From the NCBI GenBank assembly GCA_942486035.1, contig CALNXK010000003.1:3827501-3891500 (forward strand): a stretch of DNA of 64,000 bases, read 5' to 3'. Both the position numbers and the translations under genes were made by a program. Within the stretch, counting starts at the first letter, position 1, and every line of letters starts with the position of its first letter. The notes below the pieces were generated by a model. It searched no databases. It worked only from the letters and a program-made list of their open reading frames with translations, and was not told where the DNA came from. The stretch comes from Porites lobata. Lineage: Eukaryota > Cnidaria > Anthozoa > Scleractinia > Poritidae. Shown piece by piece: positions 43,948 to 56,000 of the stretch.

Positions 43948-46900
43948 ATGTGGAGCTTCGTTGCTGTGTGTTTAATACTGCACTTGTGTGCGTGGACAGT
44001 CGCCGACAGCAGTAAAAAGGTAATGAGAAATCAAAAGCTATCCTCTCTGACACCAGTTTACACACAGCTTCGGGAGATTCTCATCTTTTTGTGGGAAGCT
44101 TGTATTTCTATCATCTCATTCTGCTTTCCCAATACGTAATATGATGTTGATCCTCTGACGGTAGGGGTTTCTTACGATTCGCAGGATCGAATGAGTCATC
44201 TCAATGCAGCAGAGAAACAAGGTAAGCAAGATGAATAAATTCCTGAAAGACAGAAGTGACTCTTGTAGTCACAGAATTACTGTCATTCATTTGATCGGAT
44301 TGTTGCTTAAAGTCTGCAAGCCGTTTCAGTAAGATTAGCGCAAATCTTCATATTAAAAGCAATTCTCCTTGCCTTAGGTGAAAACCCGTTGCAAAAAATC
44401 TCCAACAGCTATCTTCTAAGTACATATAGTTTAAATACTAGAGAACAGAACCCCAATTTGCCTAACCCGAGTGTTCTCGTGGCTGTGTCTTAAAAAAGAG
44501 TTTCACCGCGCACGATTGCGGTCGGAGCTGATTGATTAACATGTCCGTAACCTTTCCTCTTGGCACACCACCATTGAAAGCCTTTTATTTCGGAAATTCA
44601 AACTTCATTTTCTTGACATCGCCAAAAGGTCACTGCACTGAGCGCCTGCTTCACGGAAATGCAACACTAGATACCTACTAAGATAGCACACAAAAGGCGA
44701 CTGTTTGTTTATGCTCGCACCACTGAAAGCTGAAACTACAGAAATTTCTTGCAGCCTGTTACTTGTGCACTAGCCCTGTTAAATCGTATATCGTAGAGGA
44801 TTGTGACACTCAGAGCTCACCGGCAGATGTTCCGTCGATGTTCCTTATACCCAAGGCTTGCATGTATACTCAAGGGGACACCAGCGTCTTCCGGTAGCAG
44901 GCGTAAACGGGGAGGGGGTTGGGAGAATAGTAGGATTGTTTCTCGCTATCGTCGCAAGACCACCTGTGAGACCCGGCTGTATGAATATAAGTATGTTGAT
45001 ATCGAGAATGACTACGTGAAGCCAGTTCTATTAGCAGCTTTTAATATTGTCGTTGTATTACTGTGAAAGTCCGTTTAAGAACCATTTCCTTTGCTAACAA
45101 ATTTCGGAAACTTGCTGGCACGAAAGGAAATGTAGCCGTCGCTTACTATAAAGTGGAAACGTCGGTAATGATACAAAAAAAAAAAGCAACTGTTGAAAGC
45201 GGTTCATTTTTCTCAAGGTAATAAGCCCCTCTTTGTTGAAAATCTCGTCTTAGTAAAATGGCTTCGACAATTCCTCATGTTTCCGTTTTTAAAACCCTTT
45301 AAACTGTTTCAATTAACTTCCAAGAACAAACTGGCGCATTAGCAAAGTAAAAACTCTAAGAAGTGAAAATTTGACAACTTTTGGTCAGAACTTCTGCGCT
45401 TTACACTAAATAGTGACGTCATTAGCCGACAAAACGTACGTGTGAAATCTGATGAAAAATGTCAGGATGATTAGGACAATTAAACCTTGCTGTTAACTGG
45501 TGTTGAAAGGTGAATAGGGGACGAAAAACATGGAGGTGACTAAGCAAAAAAAATCAGAAAAATCCAGAATTTTTTTCGATTTAGGTCTTTACCCACCACC
45601 GGTGGACCGGTGGCTTTTGCCCTCTAGCTGAGTTGCCTGCGTTCAAAATCACACCCTTGTACACTGCTGAGTTATAATTTTAAAGTTACTCTGCGCTGCT
45701 CTTCAACCGAAGAAATGAAAACCCAGTTACATTCTCAAATCTCCATTTTTGGGCAAAGGAAAAGATAAAACTATGCCTTTGGAACGTTCTACATGCATGA
45801 ATTATTAAAAACAGCTAGCAAATGTCACATGTTCAGAAGATCAAACACACGTTTATTAAATACCGATCATTTGTTTACCAGACGACCTTGCATGAACTCG
45901 TTCCATTATATAATAATAAAGTAGTTCTTTCATAATCAAGCTCGTGAACCAGTAGGAATGTAACCATGTTCCCGTTATTAATACTGTGAACAGCTGCGAT
46001 CAAACCCGTGCACCCATCCCCCAGGCGAAAAAACAAAACAATCCTTGAAATTTTGGTGGAAACAAATCTCAGTTGTGCATATACAACTCAACAGGTGGGC
46101 TTGAATTCATGCACATGTACAGACCCATAAATGATTCCAGAAATGCAAACAATCTCAGCTATTCCTCTTTAGAAAGCAATGTGTGTCAACCACCTTCCCA
46201 TATAACCTTCTCTTATAACAAACCTTCACTTAATGGAAAATTTGGTGCAGGTCTGGGCAATAACACTGTAATCGCATTGTACAAAGAGAGACTTGTAAAT
46301 AAATTTTTTGAATGCGTGATCCTCACTAAGGGTGAGTTTCTTAGGAGGATCTAACGTTATATTTTTGATCTCAGAAAGAAATGAAAAACCGAAAATGGAT
46401 TCTTTGGCATACCAGCAAAATTGGCGCGAACCGACAAGAACATGGCAAGCCCATATTCCACTGGAAAGCCGCTGTGTCCAAAGGAACGCACTGATCGTGA
46501 ATCCCAAATATCTGGATTTAGATTTAATCTAGTAATTCTACTCGGCGTGTTGATTCTTTGGATTAGCAGAGAGACGCAAAATCTGTTTTTAGGATTGGAT
46601 TTTCCCGAGGAAATTCTCATTTGCCCGAGTGAAGCCTTGCAACAAAGACACTACAGTGTTAACTATAGTCAAGCAATGCAATACACGACTTGTAACTTAC
46701 TTCAATTTCAAGTCCGAGCCTTTCCCTCCTTCAGACTGCAATGAATGAAAATGACCTCTGTTTTTAACATTTGTTTTTGACCCAAGAGAAGTAGTGCAAA
46801 ATTAAAAAGCTAATAAGCACCTTAATTTTAATAATAGATAGCCATGGCAGTCGTTTTATCAATCAGGCGTTAAAGGAGAACTGAAGTAAAAAATCCTTCC

Positions 46901-49900
46901 ATTTTTGTATCACTTGGCGAGACAGAGCTCGAGTGGCATGGATCGAGGTAGCGCGCGTGTAGGCTCGAGTCCCGTTATCTCACGGGTCCGGTCTTTGATC
47001 CTTCCCGAAGAGGAAGCATGAGTGCGGGCTCCCGGACAGCGGCTGATAATCGAGCCTAGGCAGCATGCGGTCTAAGGAATAATGATTTCGCATGAATAGC
47101 TTTATAAGAAAATTTACGACAGTCCCAGATATGAGCTAAAATTTTGGTAGTCAGGAATTTTCCTGACATTTGAAAAGTTGGCCAGACGTAATCTTTGAGA
47201 AGCCTGCTGAAATCTCCGACGACTGAAGCATGGTGTCGTTCTACGTGTGCTCCTAATGGCTTTGTGAGTCCTCGTGAGGTCCGGATATCGGATATAAATT
47301 AAGTGGATGGTGCAGGTTTCTAACAACCGTCAAAAAAACTTTACAGAATTGCGGACTACACTGACATCTACAGGTAGATAAAAAAGACCCGACAACTGGA
47401 GCTTAGTCTGCTAAGAGGATTAGGCATAAACTCATTTTGCGTTGAAAGGACTCTTAATGTGTCTAGTACAAAAAGCAAACACATTTTTATAAGCAATGAA
47501 TCTTTGCAACCAATTAGTGGACCGCTCAGGAAGAAAAAATAGTGCGCCAAAATAAGACCGTTTTATATGCAGGTTGCAAAGGCAAAAGTTAAGCGACAGT
47601 CCTAACATTAAAATGAGTCAAAAAATGCTCTCGTCCGCTCTATCAACCGACGCCATAAAGGACGTTTTTTCATCGATTGTCGTGAAATCATTATCAGCGT
47701 AATTATAGACGTAAGACCGGTGCCAAGGGCGGGAAAATGTCATGGTTGGTTTGAGCAAAGTTTAGGTTGTACTTCTGATTGGTTAAAACGTGGCTCTAGA
47801 TCTTTATGGAAAGCACCAGGCCCCCACGGCTGAAACCATATATAACCAGCGGTTAAAGCGACATCATGGGCTAGCGAACTTTCCCTAATACAAAGAAAAG
47901 AGTCAAAGGTTCACCTTTTTTTACGGCGAACGTCAAACCGCTCGACTATTTCGTTTTTTAGCCATCGTTTGGTCCCTGGTCGTTTACCTGGTGAAGACGT
48001 GGGCTTTCACGTTTATTTACATGTACGACTTGAGCGAGAACTTTATTACATTATCATTCTCGGATACATAAGCAGTCGTTAAGCACATCTTCCGTTTACC
48101 GTTTCCGGTTTGCCGTGAATTTGACGCTTTGAGAGGTTAAAGGTGGTCCAGGGATCAGGAAGGTACTTTCCGGAAATTCGGAAAGGGGTCCACAGCGGCC
48201 TTGGTGATTCTCCTTTGTCTAAATGATAATTGTTACTTTTTTAACACTTTCAACAGAGCACCTGATCAACTCGCTGTCAGAGTTTGATATCACTTACCCA
48301 ACAGAGTTGGATGATCGAGGTCGCTTTAAAGATCACGTGACTACCTTGTCCAACCATCGACGTCGTCGGCGAAGCACAAGCGAAGAGACTGGGCCGATAA
48401 CATACCAGGTGGGAGCGGGAACCTACTAAGAACCACATATACCGCGGTCAAACATGTGGTGTTTTTCGTTTAATCTAGTGCTATACCATATTACCATGAA
48501 GTGGACACAACGGCAAGGGTGTAACAAATACTTGATTTAAAAATATGATTCCTTTTTCCCTAAATTAAAAGTCTTTTTGTGTTTTTGGGAAATGGTTCGC
48601 GCTCGAATAAGATTTTGTGACCTTAACGAGTTAGCAGCTTCCGTGTTCATGCAAGTCCAAAAAACTTCTTAACAAAGAGAATCAAAACAAGTTACCTTGA
48701 ATAACAGCGTATAAGAAACGTAACGATTTTTAAGCAATGAAAATGACAATCTGTGGTTTTAAGTACAAGCTTTCGCAAATCTCTCTCATTTGACTAAATA
48801 ATCACACTGCCCAAAAGCAAAAGCCACCTGGTGTTACTTTTTAAAGAATCTCTGTCTTTTACAGATACACCTGCTAGTTGTCACTTTGCAGGTAAATTCT
48901 TTAACAAATAAATTGCAAGGCTGGGTCTTCGCTGGGAAAAGAGACATCTATGTTAACGAAAATATTTTAATTGACTGTTCAGTTGCTCTTCTTTGAGATT
49001 GCTTTACCACTGGCAATATTTGTAGAATGGGTTAGGTCATGGTTTTTTGCTGAGATTAAGTTTATTTTGCCAGTTTCTAAGAGACTCACGCTTTCATTAT
49101 TTAAGTAAAAATTCTCCCTATTTTTTATAGGTTAGCTATAAGGGAAAGACCGTTAAACTCTTTTTGAGACTAAACACAAAGCTTTTCGGATCTGATTTTG
49201 TCGTTGAGCGCCATAAAGAAGATGGTAGCATTGAAACGAAAACGGTAACGGATCAGTGTTACCTAGTCGGAGAAGCTGAGTCATTTCACACCAGTGTGGC
49301 CATAAGTGACTGTGATGGACTGGTAAGAAACCATTAATTTATGCATACTGTGATCTCATCTAAGATCTCATCTTAAGCTACGGTAAAAATGGACAACAAA
49401 ACGTGCAACTTGTTTCGAAACATTGTTGCAAAACGATTTGAATAGCGATGTTCACGTTGTACCTATCACGTTCAAACCTGTCTTTGAGCAAATCCGGTTG
49501 TGGCAGGTTGCCTGAATACTGACTACTGATTGGATGAAATTGCGCGGGATTATGGGAATTACTTCACTTGCTGTAAAACAAGTTCTTCGCGTTGGGTCGG
49601 TAAAACGCGCGACATGTACAGATTTTGTTGCAAAAGTAGAACTACTTTCGACTTTCGGCAACAATTTTGCGTAACCTGCGACAACTTGATTTGTTGCAAG
49701 AAAGGTTTAAACGTGGGTGGTAAAACGCGCAAAATCGTTTTTCAACTCGTTTTGCTGTAAAAAACAAGTTGCACCTTTTTGTTGCGGTTTTATCGTACGT
49801 TAAGATCTTTTCAATATCATTTAATACTCGTTTATCATTTATAAAGCGAACACCAAAGAATTAACTTATGATTCTCTTTATATAGTTATATTTGATATTG

Positions 49901-52900
49901 ACACGGCTTGGGTTTTGGCTCTGGATTTTCAAGGAACTGTGAATCACACTTTTTGTGACTTACAGCAAAGCCCTATCATTATTCAAACATTGAACAGACG
50001 CACAGGGAAAATCAGTCAGTCTCGCGTTATTATCATCTTGTTAAAGACAAAAATATCCCTGTATGGACTGTTCAAGCAAATAACCAACCTAAATGACGCT
50101 GGTTCATGCGCGCCCACTACTTAGTATTGCGAATATCTCGCTCTCTTAGTCGTCCTCGTTTTAAAGTGATGTTACACGAGACTTACGCAACAACGATTTT
50201 TAGCGCAACACAGCATTGGTAACAATGTTTCGAATGGTTGCAACATTGTACCAACATTGCAACGCTGTGTTGCGCCAAAAATTGTCGTTGCGAATTATCT
50301 CGTAAAACATCACCTTTAGAATCTAAAGGACTCTTATAATAGTGATTTCTAAGAGTCGAATATATGCTCTTTCTCTAAGGCAGGAATCATAGAGTTGGGT
50401 AATGACACCATCTTCATCGAGCCCGTGTTGAACACAAGTCTGTTAGCCCAACGGGGATGGACCAGACCTGGTAGACCACACTTGATGTACAGTAAGGAAA
50501 TGCTAGGCCGCAACCAACTTCATGATTTGTCGTTTGACAGATTTGACGATGGCTATCTCAGAAGAGGACTGAAAGGTTAGTAACTCTCCGTAATCCAAAT
50601 TCTAATTTCTTAAGAATGTCAACGTACGTGCAATGAAGGACGCATATCATGAAGCGGACACCTTACAGGACATGTATGTTATAGAGTCCTTATCATTTTC
50701 TTCCATATTTTTCATTAAATGAACCAGTATAGAAAGAGCCTCTCGGATTTCCGGTTAATACAGGTTTTATTGCACGTTTGTATGATAATGTCCCAAAATA
50801 GTAAATGAATACATTACGTTGATACCATTTGCTTTAGAAAATGAAACAAACTGAAGAAAAAAAGCCGGCTAATGCTACAATCCCGGACAAAACTACTTGA
50901 GAAAGTTTTTCCCATCATGTTCACTTTCCTACGCAACAAACCTATTTCCAAAACGACGCCTTTGTGGAAAAAAAAACCCTTCCCCCAATTCAATGTTGCT
51001 TCCCACAAACGCCCAGGGATCAGGCTTTCCTTTGAATACACAACAACATTGCTTTCAGGGGAAGGGGGAGAGGGAAGAACCGGTACAGCTATGATGTTTC
51101 CAAAAATGCTGTCCAAGTATACAATTTTCCCAACAGTATTGTCCAAGATTGTAGAAAAGGGGCTTCATTATTTTGAGAGGAATGATGATCTATTGATCCT
51201 TTAAAAACACCAAAACAAACGAACAAGCGCACATCATCTGTGTCATCATCATTGTCAATCTTACCTTTCTTAAAGTTTCCACCTTCCAGATCCGGTTGTT
51301 CGTTTTCAGCGTTTTCCTTTAATAACGAAGAAAAAAATATTGATAATATTGATAGAGTAGAGGAATTAACATTTTATAAAATAAGAGAGGTTCTCTTCGA
51401 CTGCCGTAAGGAAACCAGCTCACTATTCATAACCCCACGAAAACCGTTTGGTTCAACTTGAGAGTGGTTGAAAGGAGAGGCGTACCTTTTTAGGAAGAGA
51501 TCATCCCATAATGATCTCTTCAGTGCTTTTTATTCAGTCAGAACGTTTAATAGCAGTAAAAAACAACAGATGCAAATCACGTATAGACCCGAAAAACAAA
51601 GGAAGAAACAAACTACAAGAAAAACACTTTTCTGTATGTGTGCTTATAGCTAAGTAATAACCCAATCAAATGATCTCCTGTATTCGGTACGTGAACAAAA
51701 ACTTTGATCTCCGCAAATACTGCTAAATTTTTATTTCCTAGTGGAGAAGAAGCTGATCGATACAGCGGCAGCTTCTCAAAGTTCGTACATAACGCTCATG
51801 AATCTTGCAAGACGTGCAGTTAAGGTAATTAGTTATTTATATAAAGGAGAAACTACTACCTTGTCACTTTAGGGAAATTTACCTTTTTCTTCTTGGTCAT
51901 GCCATTTTGGTGACGTATCTAGACGAACGTTCGGATCACTTGACCCGAACGGAATGATAGGGCCTGGGAACTAGGAAAAGATCAAGTCATGTTCCAGTGG
52001 CTGTGGCTTTGTGTTTCTTGATTTCCAAAATCATTTTGACTCTCCATATTTAATTAATAAATTTTAATTTTAAAAAAGTGTTTTTCCATAACTGCACCGA
52101 TAATTGTACTTGCATTTCTAGAATCAGTCTCTCAATTCTTTAGCTAATTATTGAGTTAATCAATCATTCATTCTACCAATCAGTGTTCATCGACTAGTAG
52201 ACTAGTGGTTAATCTTTACTACTTCAATTGTGTCACAGATCTACTATATCAATTACGGAAAGGAACTCTTATTCCGAATTTTGCAAGATGGGCAATCACA
52301 AGACGTAGACACTTTTACGGTGCACAAATGGATAGCAAAAGACTATGATACAGGAAAACCACTCTTCATCAACAGGAAAAAGACCTTCATTCCACCCACT
52401 GGAACGACTATGAGAAACCGATATCGCGCTAAAATCACTGTTCCACGTGAGTAACACGATACTTAATCGACTATAAACGTCGCAGAAACGAGTTATCAAA
52501 TTTTAACATTTTATTTAAGTTTTAAGATCAGGAGAGGACTTAGCCTCCCTCAATAAAAATTTTCCTCCTAACTATTCCGGTTAAAAAGAAAAAAATATGA
52601 ATAATATGAAGCTTTCTGAGGTGCGTCTTTTCTTCGAGTGGAATCTAAACCTCGTTCCCAGGGTTCTTTCCTACTCGTCCTTGGAGTAGTGCCCAGTCCT
52701 CGAATTAAAAGGTCTCTTTTAAGGGCAATGTGAAAGTGGAGAATACCGCTACTGACTCTAACGCCGAAAAGCTTTCAAACGTTGCCTTTAAAGCTGTTCT
52801 ATATATGTTTTTGTCTCGTACAATCTGTGTTGATTTTAGTCAGTGTCGTCTGGGAGAGTGCGCTATTCACCGTCCGATTACCATAGGTAATACCATGATT

Positions 52901-53032
52901 TGTAGTTATTTTTGGCATTTATACTACTACAATTTCGAAATATCACTCGTGGTATTTATGCCAAATATCACTACAAATAATGCTATTACCTATACAAATA
53001 CCACGCGGGTGATATTTCGAAATGGGTATACG

Positions 53033-53065
<33 letters not shown>

Positions 53066-56000
53066 AGACAATTTTGAAATATCACGAGTAGTATTTAGGC
53101 CCAATATCACGTACAAATCATGCTATTATTCGTTTATACTACTACCAACAGAAGGTTTGTAATTTTTACGTGTAGGTATTTCAAATTTAGCTGAAATACC
53201 ACTGCTCTAAGCCAATCAAACCGCAGAAATTTCTCATGTAGTAGTATAATTTTTGAAATACTCTTTAGGACTCGATTGATAAGAAAGTGGCTAATGTTGG
53301 TTTAAGAGAAAATTATCCCTTTCAATTGAAATTTATTAATAGAAGTTAACGGATTAAGCACCCCGTGTTTCTCTTATGAAATGGTCTCTCGATTCATTAT
53401 TATCACCTACTATTTAATAGAGTAATCTTTTATGAAAGTTTAGTCTTACCAGTTAACCTAAAAGCAAGCTCCTGGTAGTAATCGGCATTCCGTAACAATT
53501 CAGCATCCGAAAACTATGAGTAAAAAACTTCAGAATAGACTTCTAAAAAGTCCGTTTTAGTTGGATTATTCTTTCGTGGTTTGCTTGGGAAGAGTTGACT
53601 AGTCTTCAAGTCTAACTTCAATCTTCAATCTCTTCAATACTTGTTTATTGCCCCCCTTAACATCAACCCTAACTCTCCGTTCATAATGTTTCTCCATGCG
53701 TTTCAGCTGGTCTCAAGCTTCCTCCGGCCACTCTACCTTCTCAGCCCAACAGTCATTTAACTTTTATCAATAGGTCGAACCGATTCGTGAAGGTAAGTCC
53801 CTCAATGGGTTTTTCCTTTGGTGCAACCGAGTTGTGTTGATTGTATCCTTAAAGGCGGAGCTTTGTCACGAATTTTAGCCAAATCCAGAATTTCGGAACA
53901 AGCCATCTTAAATTGAGCGCTTAAAACTTGTTAATTTTCAGAGCGATAAGGGCGAGTAATTGACAACCCCCCAAAACAAGAGCGTTTTTCTTCCTAGGGG
54001 AACTCCACCTATACCCAAATATTGGTCGAGTACCCCTCTACTACACTAAATTTTCGTGCAAATTCTGCGAACAAAATAAATCGTAAACCACTTACATGGC
54101 CGGCTTCTTCTAGGCGATTATCGTAAAGATTCAAGTGTATCCGCAGCAAACGTAATCTGCCACTCAACTGCTAAACGGAGGTACTGTTTGACGACTCCTA
54201 CATGAGAAAGGATCGCTATTTTCATGCGGACATCCGAGCCGGACGAAGGTCTAGCCGTTTCAAGGGCAGACTGAAAGACACCGTTTTACTCCTCAGCTAC
54301 TTAAGAATCTGAGTCCAGTGCCGGGAAATGGACCCGCGACTCCGCCCTGGGACCCGTTTCTCGAAAGTCCCGAGAACTTTTCGTGTCTGAAAGCTGTTTT
54401 ATGTTTGCCGTGTATGCACTCAAGATCAAAGTTTCAATAATCAAATTAATGAAATTGAAATTGATAATGAAATTATCAGTTAACAAAGCAAAATTGACTG
54501 GTTTGTGAGCTAGGAATTGTGGTACTATTCAACTGGTTTTGATTTCAAAATTTACCTTCGGACCCGAAAAGTTATCGGGCCTTTCGAGAAACGGGCCCAG
54601 TGCTGTGCCCTACCGGCTTAGCTCACCCGACTGCGGATATGACCATTTCTTCATTTGATATTTTTTTATTTTTGTCTATATCCCACAGGTGTTTTACGTC
54701 GAAGAGGGCGAAACACTGTTCTTCTTAAGCCTGTCCCCAAAGGAAGATGTTGTAGTTAATACTTACACTTCTCACACGTGGTTCGTGAAAGATCTCGACA
54801 CGAACAAAATTCTTCTTGTAAATGGACACAAGAAGTATATACCTGTGAAAACAGACCCAGAAAATCCGATACGAGTCTTCATCACCGTTCCAAGTTGGTG
54901 ATAGTAACTCTTTTGAATTGAATAAATCAAGTTCTGTTTTACAGTGCCTTCTTGGCACGTTTTGTTTTCTAAGATATAGTTTAACTTCGGTTCAGAATGT
55001 TTTAGGTGGTTTTCGACTGTGCATATTTTTCTAGTATCTAGTTGTCTCAGGCTTAAGGTTGATGTGATAATGATGATGATGATTCCTGATGATGATGATG
55101 ATGATAATGATGATGACGTGGATGATTACAGAAATGATAATATCGATCTAAATATTATTTAATATTCACACTTGGCTGCGAGGCTTGGGGGAATAAAACA
55201 AAAGAAATCGTCTTGAGGCTCAGTTAATGAATAATACATTTCTTTTGTTTTATTCCCTTAAGTCTCGGAGCCAAGTATGAATTTTAATATATCAAAAATG
55301 GTCCATTAAAAAAGAAAGTTGGTTGCAGCCTCTCATATAAGGTGGAATCCCGATTTGACGTATTCAAGTGTCAAGACACTCGAAAATTTGGGGGAAGGGC
55401 GGTTACATTGAGGTGCTGCTAGAATTCTCATTACTGCTTTTTCTTTATGTGCTAATTCTAAACAAATAAATAACAATTATTCACCGAAGTGGAGGTGGCT
55501 AGTGGTGTTACCGAGGCCGCGAAGCGGCCAGCTAAATATCCAACACTACCCACCGACACTGAGGTGAATAATTGTTTTAGTATATACTAAAACAGTGAGA
55601 TAATTTAGCATAAAAATATGATTTTTAACTCATTTACTGTTGCCAAAGATTATACAGTTTTGGCGCGCAATAACCGGTTTTATCGATAAATTCAAGTAAA
55701 AAAGACAAAGCTTTACCTTTTAAAACTTCCAAACCGAACTTCGTCAACTTCTTCGTATACTTCGGGAACAGCTTGCTTGATTAGTCGTGAAATTTCTTTG
55801 TTTGTTACGGCAGCAACAGGGAAGGCATTTTGCTCGCAACTTACGCGAGTTTGGCGTCGCTCGCTCGGAGGAGGAGGTGAATAGTGAAGGATATTCACTG
55901 ACTGAGTAGCCAATCAGAGCGCGCAAAAAACACTATCCACTGTTTTAGTATATTCTAAAAAGGCATATCTGGCATTGCGATTAGTAACGTATTTGTCTCT

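Larger units (their letters stand above)
44222..48256. other. ADAMTS intron 2 (4.0 kb)
   Basis: The longest visible ADAMTS intron. It carries a SINE-like sequence near 46900-47080 and a CCAAT/TATA arrangement near 47778-47845. Open frames at 44803-45066 and 46226-46744 have no family resemblance. Otherwise nothing recognised. Confidence 0.5.
43948..50575 (+). other. ADAMTS exons 1-5: signal peptide and propeptide
   Basis: Residues 1-217. A hydrophobic signal peptide is followed by EHLINSLSEFDITYPTELDD, an M12B-type propeptide start, then the basic run NHRRRRRSTSEE (a possible proprotein-convertase site), FLRLNTKLFGSDFVVERH, and YLVGEAESFHTSVAISDCDG followed by AGIIELGNDTIFIEPV, all hallmarks of ADAM/ADAMTS prodomains. 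The small exon 2 (37 bases) is supported by phase and acceptor only. For exon 5 the acceptor TTTCTCTAAG before GCAGGAATC must be used; the alternative GCAG three bases on gives a stop. Confidence 0.85.

Noticed and set aside
44803..45066. 87-codon frame on the plus strand
   Set aside because: Inside ADAMTS intron 2 with no phase-compatible splice sites and no family pattern.
50872..51204. 110-codon frame on each strand
   Set aside because: Located in ADAMTS intron 5; including it would break the phase between exons 5 and 6.
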